Source: an uncultured Gemmiger sp.
Lineage (GTDB): Bacteria; Bacillota; Clostridia; Oscillospirales; Ruminococcaceae
Direction: 5' to 3'
DNA length: 64,000 bases
Assembly: GCF_934561205.1 (NCBI RefSeq)
Contig: NZ_CAKTFU010000004.1
Span: 130,512-194,511 of the forward strand
The first letter of the stretch is position 1. Each line of letters opens with the position of its first letter. The notes under the pieces were generated by a model. That model did not search any database. It saw nothing but the letters and a program-made list of their open reading frames with translations, and was not told where the DNA came from. Positions 36,018 through 44,824 of the stretch are shown here, in pieces. A program made the position numbers and the translations under genes.

Positions 36018-36932
36018 TCAGACCCCTTGCAGGTCAAAGGGTGGGGTGTATTCCTCCTGTGCGCTGCTCTTTTCCTGCATGTAACCGTCCGTCAGCCCAA
36101 GGCGCACAGCTTCGTCGATGACCTTGCGGTATTCGTAGCTGGTGATGCGCCGCCCCAGACCGTGTTCGGCAGCCTTGTAAAAGGGGGTGAACTGGCTCAT
36201 CAGGCTGGGCACAAAGGGGGTGGCTGTTTCGTCACGCAGCCGTGCCAGGGTTTGCAGCACGGCAAGGCTGTCCTGCGTGTGTCCGGGCAGGGCTAAATGC
36301 CGCACAATAACGCCGCGCTGCAGATAGCCGTCGGCATCATATACGGGCGCACCGGTCTGCAAAAGCATCTGGCGTAAAGCTGCCTCGGCCACGGCAGGGT
36401 AATCCGCAGCCGCCGAAAGCTCGGCGCTGACCTCGCGGGACGCGTATTTGAAGTCCGCCAGCCAGATATCCACATATCCCTGCAGTGCTTTTACCGTTTC
36501 CACGGTTTCATAGCCGCCGGTGTTGTAAACGATGGGCAGATGCAGCCCCTGTGCGCGGGCTGTGTCCAGCGCCTCGATGACCCACGGCAGAAACTGGGTG
36601 GCGGTGACAAGGTTGATGTTTTTGGCGCCGCCCTGCTGCAATTCCAGAAAAATTTCCGAAAGCCGCGCGGCGGAAATCTCCTTGCCTACCCCCTGCTGGC
36701 TGATGGGGAAATTCTGGCAGTAGCAGCAGCGCAGCGTGCAGCCCGAAAAAAACACCGTGCCGCTGCCGGTAGCAGCCTCAGGGTCGCCGCTCAGGCACGG
36801 CTCCTCCCAGTGGTGTAGGGCGGCGCGCGCCACGCGCAGGGTGTTCCCTGCCCCGCACACGCCAACGGCACCGGCGGCGCGGTTTGCCCCGCAGGCGCGG
36901 GGGCATAAAGTACAGTGCTGCGGCAGCTGCAT
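36018..36932 (-). CDS. Radical SAM protein, PflA-like
   Basis: The 304-residue protein has the iron-sulfur motif CTLRCCYC (Cys65, 69, 72), preceded by a Cys-rich N-terminus (CTLCPRAC) that may hold a further cluster or zinc. It resembles pyruvate formate-lyase activating enzyme-like proteins, often of unknown substrate. The ATG at 36932 follows AAAGGTGG. It lies between two nucleoside-related units and diverges from deoD. The substrate is unknown. Confidence 0.82.
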   Translation of the reverse strand: MQLPQHCTLCPRACGANRAAGAVGVCGAGNTLRVARAALHHWEEPCLSGDPEAATGSGTVFFSGCTLRCCYCQNFPISQQGVGKEISAARLSEIFLELQQGGAKNINLVTATQFLPWVIEALDTARAQGLHLPIVYNTGGYETVETVKALQGYVDIWLADFKYASREVSAELSAAADYPAVAEAALRQMLLQTGAPVYDADGYLQRGVIVRHLALPGHTQDSLAVLQTLARLRDETATPFVPSLMSQFTPFYKAAEHGLGRRITSYEYRKVIDEAVRLGLTDGYMQEKSSAQEEYTPPFDLQGV

Positions 36933-36967
36933 ACAAAATCCACCTTTACACAAAAAATTCAGATTTA

Positions 36968-37000
36968 ATTATACCATAAATCCATAAAATATGTTATACT
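36968..37000. promoter_or_regulatory. Divergent promoter region of the radical SAM gene and deoD
   Basis: A minus-strand TATAAT (36968-36973) and a plus-strand TATACT (36995-37000) lie close together, so both polymerases compete for one region. The -35 boxes are weak on both strands. Confidence 0.5.
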
Positions 37001-37038
37001 ATGTAGAACAAACTTTTTTAAAAGGAGAGAGCTGCGAA

Positions 37039-37770
37039 ATGTCTACCCCTCACAACCGCGCCGAAATGGGCGATTTTGCCAAAACCGTATTGATGCCGGG
37101 CGATCCCCTGCGCGCCAAATTTATTGCCGAAACCTTTTTGGAGAATCCGCGCCTTGTCACCGATGTGCGCGGTATGTTGGGCTATACCGGCACCTATCGG
37201 GGCCGCCCCATCAGCGTTATGGGCAGCGGCATGGGTATGCCGTCCATCGGCATCTACTCCTACGAGCTTTACAGCCAGTACGGGGTCGAGAATATCATTC
37301 GCATCGGCTCCGCCGGTTCCTACACCGATAAGGCCAAGCTGTTTGATGTGGTGCTGGCCACCGGCGCCTACTCCGAGAGCAACTATGCCGTGACCCAAAG
37401 CGGCGACACCGACGACATCCAGAAGCCCAGCGCCGAGCTGAACGCCGCCCTGAAGGCCAGCGCCGAGGCCCAGGGCATCACGATGATCGAGGGTGTCATC
37501 CATTCCTCCGATGTTTTCTACCGCGAGGCGACCGACGCCAAGCCCACCTACTGGGAAAAGCTGCGCGACGAAAAGGGCTGCCTGGCGGTCGAGATGGAAA
37601 GCTTTGCCCTGTTCCACAACGCGCGGGTGCTGGGTAAGCGCGCGGCCTGCCTGCTGACCATTTCCGACAGCTTTGTTGCGCCGGAGATCACCACGGCCGA
37701 GCAACGCCAGACCAGCTTTACCGAGATGATGAAGATCGCACTGGCTGTTGAGGAGCATCTGGAGAAATAA
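37039..37770 (+). CDS. deoD: Purine-nucleoside phosphorylase, DeoD type
   Basis: DeoD cleaves purine nucleosides with phosphate. The 243-residue protein shows VLMPGDPLRAKFIAE, RIGSAGSY, the active-site EMESFALF, and LLTISDSF. The ATG at 37039 has AAAGGAGAG upstream. cdd starts two bases after its stop, so the two are one operon with the downstream lipoprotein. Confidence 0.96.
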   Translation: MSTPHNRAEMGDFAKTVLMPGDPLRAKFIAETFLENPRLVTDVRGMLGYTGTYRGRPISVMGSGMGMPSIGIYSYELYSQYGVENIIRIGSAGSYTDKAKLFDVVLATGAYSESNYAVTQSGDTDDIQKPSAELNAALKASAEAQGITMIEGVIHSSDVFYREATDAKPTYWEKLRDEKGCLAVEMESFALFHNARVLGKRAACLLTISDSFVAPEITTAEQRQTSFTEMMKIALAVEEHLEK

Positions 37771-37772
37771 GC

Positions 37773-38195
37773 ATGGAAAAAGCGGAGATTCAGGCTTTGA
37801 TCCGCAAAGCCTTTGAAGGGCAGCAGTTTGCCTATACCCCCTACTCTCACTTTCGTGTGGGGGCTGCGCTGCGCGCCAAGGACGGCAGGGTCTACACCGG
37901 CTGCAACATCGAAAACGCCGGCTACACCCCCACCAACTGTGCCGAGCGCACAGCCTTGTTCAAGGCTGTCAGCGAGGGCGTGCGCGAATTTGACGCCATT
38001 GCCATCGTGGGCAGCCGACAGGGCGAGGTCAACACGCTGGTCACCGGACCGTGCGGCGTCTGCCGACAGGCACTGTATGAATTCGGCGGCGATTCGCTGA
38101 CGGTCATCATGGCAAAGACCGAGGACGATTATATCGTGACGACCCTCGGTGAATTGCTGCCCTACGGTTTCGGCCCCGCAAACTTAGAAAAATAA
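37773..38195 (+). CDS. cdd: Cytidine deaminase
   Basis: Cdd turns cytidine and deoxycytidine into uridine forms, which the pdp product can then split. The zinc site is seen in NCAERTA (Cys and the proton-shuttling Glu) and PCGVCRQ (two Cys). Length (140) is typical of the homotetrameric form. It lies two bases after deoD and 18 bases before a BMP-type lipoprotein. Confidence 0.96.
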   Translation: MEKAEIQALIRKAFEGQQFAYTPYSHFRVGAALRAKDGRVYTGCNIENAGYTPTNCAERTALFKAVSEGVREFDAIAIVGSRQGEVNTLVTGPCGVCRQALYEFGGDSLTVIMAKTEDDYIVTTLGELLPYGFGPANLEK

Positions 38196-38213
38196 GGAGT
38201 CTTACCACAGTTT

Positions 38214-39377
38214 ATGAAAAAGTTCTTGGCATGGTTGGGCACAGCGGCCCTGCTGGCGAGTCTGTGCGGCTGCAAGCCGACCCAAAAACAGGGGGAGGAT
38301 GAGCAAAAGACGGCCATTCCCACAAACGACACCGAATATACCTTTCAGGCGGCCGAGGATGCCGAGCCGCTGCCCGGCGGTGCGGCCATTACCCTGATTA
38401 CCGGCCCGGAGGGTGTTGAGGAGGGCGCGGATGCTGCCCTGTGGCAGGGAATTTCCGCCTTTGCGTATAACTTTGGCTATGTGCCCAAAAACGAGGCAGC
38501 CGCATCGACGTCGGCAGAAGATTTGCAAAGCACCCTGAAGCAAGCGGCGGAATCCGGCTCCAAGGTCGTGATCTGCCGCGGCGATGCCATGGCACAGGCC
38601 GTGTATGGATTGCAGGGCGAATACCCCGACACCTATTTTATGGTGGTCGATGCCGAGGCACACAATGCCGATTACAGCGACTACACCGTTAAGGACACTG
38701 TGCGCTGTGTGCTGTTCAGTGAGACGCAGGCCGGCTATCTGGCCGGATACGCCGCCGTGAGCGAGGGCTATGAGGAACTGGGCTTTGCCGGTGCCGAGGA
38801 AATGCCCGCAACGGTACGCTACTGCACAGGCTTTATGCAGGGAGCCGAGAAGGCGGCCGAGCAGCAAGGCGATGAAATCACGCTGCAAGTCTGGTACAGC
38901 GGCTCCAAGGAGTACAGCGACGCCGTGGCCGAGCGCCTGGCAAGCTGGTACAACAACGGCACCCAGGTGATTTTTGCAGCGGACGAGGCGACGCTGCAGG
39001 CAGCCCTGGCGGGCAAGGAACAAACCGAAACCGACGGCAAGATCATTGCGCTCAAGTGGGATCACGACGCACAGGATGAGGCTGTTTTGTTCAGCGCCCT
39101 GCACTGCTACAACACCATGGTGCAGCAGGAATTGTATAACTTCTTTGCGGCGGGCGGGCAATGGCCCCAGAACGCGGAATCCCTCGGCCACACCGATACC
39201 GTGGGCGTGACCGAAAATGCGGTAGCCCTGAGCGCAGATACCTGGCGGCTGACCAAGTTTACAAAGTCCGGCTACGAGACTTTGTACGATGAACTGCGCA
39301 GCGGTGCCCTGAAAACCGAGGACTACGCCGGTATGGATAACCTGCCGGAACTGGAAAATGTGACGGTACAGCAATAA
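38214..39377 (+). CDS. Second BMP-type lipoprotein
   Basis: The 387-residue protein has a signal peptide with lipobox LCGC (Cys20) and a BMP-like fold: QAGYLAGYAAVSEGYEELGF aligns with the equivalent part of the first BMP protein. It lacks the early DVGNIDDQSF ligand motif, which here reads LITGPEGVEEGADAALW, so its ligand may differ. Co-expression with deoD and cdd suggests a nucleoside or related compound. AAGGAG is 14 bases before the ATG. Confidence 0.85.
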   Translation: MKKFLAWLGTAALLASLCGCKPTQKQGEDEQKTAIPTNDTEYTFQAAEDAEPLPGGAAITLITGPEGVEEGADAALWQGISAFAYNFGYVPKNEAAASTSAEDLQSTLKQAAESGSKVVICRGDAMAQAVYGLQGEYPDTYFMVVDAEAHNADYSDYTVKDTVRCVLFSETQAGYLAGYAAVSEGYEELGFAGAEEMPATVRYCTGFMQGAEKAAEQQGDEITLQVWYSGSKEYSDAVAERLASWYNNGTQVIFAADEATLQAALAGKEQTETDGKIIALKWDHDAQDEAVLFSALHCYNTMVQQELYNFFAAGGQWPQNAESLGHTDTVGVTENAVALSADTWRLTKFTKSGYETLYDELRSGALKTEDYAGMDNLPELENVTVQQ

Positions 39378-39380
39378 AAA

Positions 39381-39411
39381 ATCCCGCAGAGCAATCTGCG
39401 GGATTTTTTTA
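39381..39411. terminator. Bidirectional terminator between the bmp-type gene and the NYN gene
   Basis: A 10-bp stem (39381-39390 with 39395-39404) and GCAA loop has A residues before and seven T after, so it can act on both strands. Confidence 0.9.
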
Positions 39412-40239
39412 TGCCTTGCGTTTTTTGTTTTGGGTCGCGGTGCGGCGGGGCGATTTGCGGGCAGCGGACTTCTGCTTTTTGGGGGCAGCTTTGGGGGCAG
39501 ACACAGCGCGCACAAACTGAATGGGATTGCCGTTGGCCAGGATGCGTTCCTCCAGCTCCAACTCAGGCACCGATGCCAAAAACTTGTTCAGACTTTTGGC
39601 GCCGAAGTTGCGCACGTCAAAGTCCGGGTAGCGCTTGATCAGTTGGTCCCCCACGCGGGAGGTGCGCACCCAGCCGGTGCCGTCGTCCATTTCCTCGATA
39701 AGTCCCAGAATGATGCGTCCGATGGAGTCGCGGTTGATGGCAGTATCGTCGCCGGCGGTTGTCTGCTGCTGCGCATCGGGAGCGGCGGTATCGGCAGCCT
39801 CGCCGTGGTCAAGGATCAGATCCAGATACTTGAACTGGTCGCAGGCTTTGACAAAGGGGCCCAGCGCCTTGCTCTCCCCCATACCGATGACCAGCTTGCC
39901 GCCCTCACGAAGGCGTGCGGCCAAACGGGTAAAATCACTGTCAGAGGATACGATGCAGAAGCCGTCCAGGTTGCCGCTGTACAAAAGATCCATCGCATCG
40001 ATGATCATGGCCGAATCGGTAGCATTTTTGCCGGTGGTGTAGCTGTACTGCTGGATGGGAATGATGGAGTTGTTCAGCAGCGCGTCCTTCCAGCTTTTCA
40101 GACGCGCATCGGACCAGTCGCCGTAAATTCTTTTGCAGGCAGCCACGCCGAAGCTGGCGGCTACATCCAGAATGACCTTGACATATTTGGGCGAAATATT
40201 GTCCGCGTCTATCAAAATCGCGAGTTTGAGATCCTCCAT
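39409..40239 (-). CDS. NYN-domain ribonuclease-like protein with LOTUS-like C-terminus
   Basis: The 276-residue protein has an N-terminal NYN (PIN-like) domain: LAILIDADNIS, then TDSAMIIDAMDLLYSG and CIVSSDSDFTRLA, with the acidic residues expected for metal-dependent RNA cleavage. An OST-HTH/LOTUS-like region lies at about 170-250 and a Lys/Arg-rich tail follows. The start at 40239 follows AGAGGT. It lies four bases after an RNA methyltransferase gene; an RNA-processing role is likely but the target is unknown. Confidence 0.83.
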   Translation of the reverse strand: MEDLKLAILIDADNISPKYVKVILDVAASFGVAACKRIYGDWSDARLKSWKDALLNNSIIPIQQYSYTTGKNATDSAMIIDAMDLLYSGNLDGFCIVSSDSDFTRLAARLREGGKLVIGMGESKALGPFVKACDQFKYLDLILDHGEAADTAAPDAQQQTTAGDDTAINRDSIGRIILGLIEEMDDGTGWVRTSRVGDQLIKRYPDFDVRNFGAKSLNKFLASVPELELEERILANGNPIQFVRAVSAPKAAPKKQKSAARKSPRRTATQNKKRKA

Positions 40240-40243
40240 GCCG

Positions 40244-41383
40244 TTACCTCTTTTCGCGCTTGGGGGTATCATAATACATATACAGCTGGCAGGGAATCAT
40301 GCCGTTGTAGATTTTGCGGCGGCGGGCGGCCTTTTTGCCGAAATGATCCTCAAAGGCGGCATCGGCGGTGATGGCGTACAGACCCTGTGCGGGGTGGCGC
40401 TGCCAAACCTGACCCAGCGTCTTGGCGAGGGCGGCAGCCTCGGACGCATCGCCCAGGCGCTCACCGTAAGGCGGGTTGGTCAGTACGGTGGCATTTTGCA
40501 GCGGAGAAAAATCCTTGACGTCGGCCACCTCAAAGCGGCAGCGCTCCCCTACGCCGGCCAACTTGGCGTTGGCGTTGGCCAGCGCTACGGCGGCGGGGTC
40601 GATATCGTAGCCGATGCCCTCAAAGGCGGCGTCTGTGCGCACCTCGGCCAGGGCTTTCTGGCGCTGCTGCGTCCAGATGTCGGCGGGGATAAAGGCAAAG
40701 TGCTCGGCGGCAAAACGGCGGCGCAGGCCGGGGGCCAGATTCAGCGCCTTTTGGGCAGCCTCAATGACCAGCGTGCCGGAACCGCAGAAGGGATCCTGTA
40801 CCAGGGTGTCGCGGCGCACGCGGCCCAGGTCGGCAATGGCGGCAGCCAGCGTCTCCTTGATGGGCGCCAGCGTGGCGTTGCGGCGGTAGCCGCGCTTGTG
40901 CAGACCGTCGCCGGAGGTGTCCAGATAAATTTCGACCGTATCCTTGCGCAGGGCAAAGCGAATCTTGTAAACACTGCCGGTCTCAGGCAGCGTGGAGGTT
41001 TTGTGCCCGGCCATCAGGCGCTTGACGATGGCCTTTTTGACGATGCTCTGGCAGGCAGGCACGCTGGAAAGCTGGCTGGACAGGCTGGAGCCCTTCACGG
41101 GGAAAGCAGCATCGGCGGGCAGCAGCTCCTCCCAGGCGATGCGGTAGCAGCCGTCAAACAATTCGTCAAAGGTGGTGGCTTTGTAGGTGGCAAGCAGCAG
41201 CAATACGCGCTCGGCCGTGCGCAGGTTCAGGTTGGCGGCGGCGATCATCTCGGCCCCGCCCTGAAATGCCACGCGGCCGTCGGTGACCTGAATGTTTTCG
41301 GCACCCAGACGCTTGACCTCAAAATTCAAAGTGGATTCCGTGCCGAAAAAGCACGGGGCAACCATAGTGTACAGTGTGGACAT
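40244..41383 (-). CDS. THUMP-type class I rRNA methyltransferase (RlmL/YpsC-like)
   Basis: The 379-residue protein has an N-terminal THUMP-like region (about 50-160) and a Rossmann methyltransferase with DPFCGSGTLVIEAA and the N6-adenine/N2-guanine catalytic motif NPPYGERL. It resembles YpsC and the N-terminal half of RlmL, which methylate guanine in 23S rRNA. The target base is inferred from family only. It is probably co-transcribed with the NYN gene. Confidence 0.9.
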   Translation of the reverse strand: MSTLYTMVAPCFFGTESTLNFEVKRLGAENIQVTDGRVAFQGGAEMIAAANLNLRTAERVLLLLATYKATTFDELFDGCYRIAWEELLPADAAFPVKGSSLSSQLSSVPACQSIVKKAIVKRLMAGHKTSTLPETGSVYKIRFALRKDTVEIYLDTSGDGLHKRGYRRNATLAPIKETLAAAIADLGRVRRDTLVQDPFCGSGTLVIEAAQKALNLAPGLRRRFAAEHFAFIPADIWTQQRQKALAEVRTDAAFEGIGYDIDPAAVALANANAKLAGVGERCRFEVADVKDFSPLQNATVLTNPPYGERLGDASEAAALAKTLGQVWQRHPAQGLYAITADAAFEDHFGKKAARRRKIYNGMIPCQLYMYYDTPKREKR

Positions 41384-41531
41384 AGTGATCCTTTCGTTTT
41401 TGCAAAAAAGCTCTAACCCGGGCGGAACATTGCGCTGCCGTCAGGGATAGAGCCGTAAGAACAATGCTGGGGCAATACCGCACAGCGCCCGCCCAAAACG
41501 GTTACAGACACGGTTTGGTATAGCCATTTCT

Positions 41532-41996
41532 TTAGCCGCGGCGGCGGGAATACCCGCCCCGATGGTTTTCGGTAACGCGCTTGAGGTCGGCAATTTTTTC
41601 CTCGCTGCGGGACTTGTAGCGGGCCATCATATCCTCAAAGCTCATATCACCCTGCGGGGCAGCAGGCTTGGGCTGCCATACGCGGGGCTTTTCTTCGCGC
41701 TTGGGGCGCGGTGCCTGTGCAGGGCGGCTGCCGCCCTGCGGACGGGGTGCGCGCTCCGGCGCGGGCTGCGTGCGCTTAATGGACAGTGCGATCTTGCCGT
41801 CCGGTGCGATGGTAAGTACCTTGACGGAGACCGTCTGGCCCTCGCTCAACACGGTGGAAAGATCCTGCACAAATTCGTAGGAAACCTCGGAAATGTGCAC
41901 CAGACCGTTCTTGCCTTCCGGCAAGGCGACGAATGCGCCAAAAGGCTTGATGCCGGTTACTTTACCCTCTACAATATCCCCAACTTGTAATGCCAA
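41532..41996 (-). CDS. S1-domain RNA-binding protein, YabR-like
   Basis: The 154-residue protein has one S1 domain at the N-terminus (VGDIVEGKVTGIKPFGAFVAL, LVHISEVSYEFV) and a basic, Pro-rich tail. I chose TTG at 41996 because the domain begins directly after it and AGGGG is at a suitable distance; the longer frame gives an unlikely N-terminus. The gene follows divIC, the same order as yabR in Bacillus. Confidence 0.87.
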   Translation of the reverse strand: MALQVGDIVEGKVTGIKPFGAFVALPEGKNGLVHISEVSYEFVQDLSTVLSEGQTVSVKVLTIAPDGKIALSIKRTQPAPERAPRPQGGSRPAQAPRPKREEKPRVWQPKPAAPQGDMSFEDMMARYKSRSEEKIADLKRVTENHRGGYSRRRG

Positions 41997-42083
41997 ACTC
42001 AGATACCCCTTTTTCTTTTGTAATAGATGTTTCGATATATGTTCAGCCCTGCTGCCGCAACAGCGCAGAGGCAAAACCCGAAA

Positions 42084-42371
42084 TTATTTGCCGCTGATAT
42101 CAATAAACACGCGCTCGTTGGGCTTGGCATAGCCCTGCTCGCGGGCGTAGCGCTCAATAATGGCGTCCTCGCCCTGCTCCAGCGTGCTGGACAACTCGGC
42201 GTTTTCGGTCAGCTGGGTGGTCAACTGGGTCTGAACGCCGGCCAGCTCCTGCTGTTTGGAGCCGATGGCGACCTGACAGTTGATCAGCGTCATAAACAGA
42301 TACCCGCACAAGACCACAAAGGCCAGCGGGAGCAGCCGAACCGGAAGCGGCCCGTGACGTTTCTTATACAT
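42084..42371 (-). CDS. divIC: Septum formation initiator, DivIC/FtsB type
   Basis: The 95-residue protein has a short cytoplasmic basic end, one membrane helix (about 12-32), and a coiled coil up to residue 70, ending in YAREQGYAKPNERVF, the usual DivIC/FtsB tail. It takes part in the FtsL-DivIB complex. It sits between yabQ and the S1 gene, as in Bacillus. Confidence 0.9.
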   Translation of the reverse strand: MYKKRHGPLPVRLLPLAFVVLCGYLFMTLINCQVAIGSKQQELAGVQTQLTTQLTENAELSSTLEQGEDAIIERYAREQGYAKPNERVFIDISGK

Positions 42372-42418
42372 AACAGACAGCCCCCTTTTCCCGAAAAATA
42401 AAAATCTGTTCAGATGTT

Positions 42419-42895
42419 CTAATTATATAATATCTTAGTCGGATTTTGCAACTGCTTTTTTCCGGTTTTTTGCGGTTTTCGGCACTTTTTTGAAAGAAAA
42501 TGGAAAATTTTCTGCTGCTGCAATTTCATTTCAGCCGAAATCGGGGCAAAAAGCAGCCGATGCAGCAGCTGCAGCGGCTGCAAGGTAAGCTGAGCCAGGC
42601 GGCTTACCACGCTGTGCACAACGGGCACAGCGGCAATGTACCAGCACACCGCTCCCAAAAGAACCGCCAGGCTCATGTACCAGCGGGTCGAGCCGGTGGC
42701 GCTGCTGCCTGCCGAGAACCCGGCCACCAAAACAGCTGCCGCGGCAAAGGCCAGCATATCCCCCGCAAGATCCCGCAGTTTTCCCCGACCCAGGGCCAGG
42801 GAAAGCCCATCGCGACCGGCCCCCAAAAGACAGCCGATACCCAGACACCATAAAACATCGCCGAGAACGGCGCAAACCGACGCAGAGGCTGTCAT
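42419..42895 (-). CDS. yabQ: Spore cortex protein YabQ
   Basis: The 158-residue protein has about four membrane segments and a basic C-terminal tail. Its identity as YabQ rests on topology, length and on its place between yabP and divIC. YabQ is needed for spore cortex formation in Bacillus and is made in the mother cell. It overlaps yabP by one base. Confidence 0.8.
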   Translation of the reverse strand: MTASASVCAVLGDVLWCLGIGCLLGAGRDGLSLALGRGKLRDLAGDMLAFAAAAVLVAGFSAGSSATGSTRWYMSLAVLLGAVCWYIAAVPVVHSVVSRLAQLTLQPLQLLHRLLFAPISAEMKLQQQKIFHFLSKKCRKPQKTGKKQLQNPTKILYN

Positions 42896-43200
42896 CAGCG
42901 AAACAGCCGTGCCAGCAGCCCGCCGGAGGATTGGCGGTTTTCGGCATATTGCAGAAATTCGATCGTGCCGCTGATCTGCACCTGCCCGCTTTGCAGCGAA
43001 AGCTCGCTGACCTGCAGCTCCTGCCCGCCCACGGTCAGGGTGCCCAGGGCCGTTTCCAGCACGGCACCGTTCTCATCGCAGCTTACGATGCGTCCGACTC
43101 CCGTTACAGCCAACTGGCGGCGGTCCTTTAAGGCCAGGCTGTGGCCCTGCGGCGCGGGGTGTCTGTTTTCATGAATAGCGGTATCGGCAGTTTCCGGCAT
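42895..43200 (-). CDS. yabP: Sporulation protein YabP
   Basis: The 101-residue protein has the YabP core HSLALKDRRQLAVTGVGRIV, followed by TLGTLTV-like strands and a Ser-rich end. YabP with YabQ is part of the sigma-E regulon and links coat and cortex. It starts downstream of rqcP and overlaps yabQ by one base. Confidence 0.87.
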   Translation of the reverse strand: MPETADTAIHENRHPAPQGHSLALKDRRQLAVTGVGRIVSCDENGAVLETALGTLTVGGQELQVSELSLQSGQVQISGTIEFLQYAENRQSSGGLLARLFR

Positions 43201-43283
43201 GGCGTTGTACTCCCCTTTTCACTGGCAATCTACCGTTACTATATGCAAGGGGCACGGCGGTTATGACAGTGCCGCAACAAAAA

Positions 43284-43523
43284 TCAAAGAACCTCAAACA
43301 GCTCACGCGCCACGTCCTTGCCCTTGGGCTCCTCAACGGACAGAACGCGTACCTTGATGGGGCGGTTGCCGAAGGTGACTTCGATGATGTCGCCCACCTT
43401 AACGGCATAGCTGGCCTTGGCGGGCTTGTCGTTTACCAGCACACGGCCGGCGTCGGCAACCTCGTTGGCAAGAGTGCGCCGCTTGATCAGGCGGCTGACT
43501 TTTAAGTATTTATCCAGGCGCAT
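43284..43523 (-). CDS. rqcP: S4-domain ribosome quality-control protein RqcP
   Basis: The 79-residue protein is a single S4 domain (MRLDKYLKVSRLIKRRTLA, GRVLVNDKPAK), the Hsp15/YabO family. RqcP acts with RqcH to add alanine tails to stalled chains on 50S subunits. It lies between hup and yabP, the conserved Bacillus order. Confidence 0.93.
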   Translation of the reverse strand: MRLDKYLKVSRLIKRRTLANEVADAGRVLVNDKPAKASYAVKVGDIIEVTFGNRPIKVRVLSVEEPKGKDVARELFEVL

Positions 43524-43555
43524 ACAATATAACCTTTCTGTGTGATATCACAAAG

Positions 43556-43585
43556 CCGCCCCGTCGCAAGGGTGCGGCGGGGCGG
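43556..43585 (-). terminator. Strong GC hairpin after hup
   Basis: The stem 43556-43563 with 43578-43585 extends inward by further pairs to a 6-base loop. Only three T follow on the minus strand, so it may be a weak terminator or an mRNA-stabilising end for the abundant hup message. Confidence 0.5.
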
Positions 43586-43604
43586 TACAGCCTTTATGAA
43601 GTGA

Positions 43605-43877
43605 TTACTGAACGCTGTCCTTCAGAGCCTTGCCGGCCTTGAAAGCGGGCAGCTTGGATGCAGGGATGGTGATCTCGGCACCGGTCTGGGGGTTGCGGCC
43701 GTTGCGGGCGGGACGCTCGCGGACTTCAAAAGTACCAAAGCCGACCAGCGTGACCTTGTCACCGGACTTCAAAGCGTTGGTGATGGCGTTCAGGGCGCTG
43801 TTGACAGCAGCCTCGGCATCCTTCTTGGTCAGATTGGCGTCGGCGGCAACAGCGGAAATCAGTTCTACTTTCGTCAT
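43605..43877 (-). CDS. hup: HU-family DNA-binding protein
   Basis: The 90-residue protein has the HU signature [21 protein letters not shown] in the DNA-clasping arm. HU compacts and bends DNA. The ATG follows GGAGG. A strong hairpin lies between it and rqcP. Confidence 0.97.
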   Translation of the reverse strand: MTKVELISAVAADANLTKKDAEAAVNSALNAITNALKSGDKVTLVGFGTFEVRERPARNGRNPQTGAEITIPASKLPAFKAGKALKDSVQ

Positions 43878-43970
43878 AATATTATACCTCCAATGAATTT
43901 ATGGGCGGCACCGCACCATTGTGTCTGCCGATGCGGTGTGCCTATGGACAAAAAGCGGCGTTCAGCGGTT

Positions 43971-44660
43971 TTACGGCTGTTCCGCCTCTTGGCAAGAAGT
44001 AGGCTGCGCAGTAAACTGCGCATTGCGGCGCTGCAATGCCTGTTCGGGGTCTACCCCCAGGCTGCGCGCCAGGGCGACGGCGGCAAAGAGCATCTGCCCT
44101 ACGGCAGCCTCTTTTTCGGCATCGTCACAAAGCTGGGCAGCCTTTGCGGCTGCGGCCACGGTATCAGCCCCGGCCTGTACGGTCACGCCGCCGCGCGCTG
44201 CGCGCTTTTGCAGCTTGGCAGCGCGCATCAAAGCGGGCAGTGCCAAGGGCACACTTTCCAAATCGTCCTGTAAGGTTACGCGGCCCTTTTCTATATTTTT
44301 GAGCGTATCCCAGTCTTTTATGCTCTGCGCACCCAGAAAAATATGCGGGTGGCGGTCGATGAGCTTGCGGCAAACACCGTCACACACCTGCGCAAAGTTG
44401 AAATGCCCCTGCTCGTTCTCCATCTGGGCGTGGAACACGACCTGCATCAGCACATCGCCCAGTTCCTCGCACATCAGTTCGGGGTCGTTCAGGTCAATGG
44501 CATCAACGGCCTCGTAGGCCTCCTCCAGAAAATTCATGCGGATGGAGGTGTGCGTTTGTACCTTGTCCCAGGGGCAGCCCTTTTCGGGGTCGCGCAGCAG
44601 CGCGATGATGGCGGCCAGATCCTCGGCCGTGTAGTGTGATTTTTCGGGGTAAGCACTCAT
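43971..44660 (-). CDS. mazG: Nucleoside triphosphate pyrophosphohydrolase MazG
   Basis: The 229-residue protein matches the C-terminal half of Bacillus YabN: CPWDKVQTHTSI, then the metal-binding EEAYEAVDAID and EELGDVLMQVVFHA, and RHPHIF. It hydrolyses non-canonical NTPs. The tetrapyrrole-methylase half of YabN is missing, so this is a single-domain form. It heads the sporulation-division block. Confidence 0.92.
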   Translation of the reverse strand: MSAYPEKSHYTAEDLAAIIALLRDPEKGCPWDKVQTHTSIRMNFLEEAYEAVDAIDLNDPELMCEELGDVLMQVVFHAQMENEQGHFNFAQVCDGVCRKLIDRHPHIFLGAQSIKDWDTLKNIEKGRVTLQDDLESVPLALPALMRAAKLQKRAARGGVTVQAGADTVAAAAKAAQLCDDAEKEAAVGQMLFAAVALARSLGVDPEQALQRRNAQFTAQPTSCQEAEQP

Positions 44661-44824
44661 AAGTCACCGATAAGGCGCGGCAAAAGCAACACGCAACATT
44701 TTACTCTCAAATTGGAATTTGTCAAGCGTTACATAAAATACGGCAGCTGCGTCGGGGGAAAACCCACAAAAAACGGACGCAACTGCGCGTAATTTTACAA
44801 AACCTGACGAAAAAGTTTTACAAT

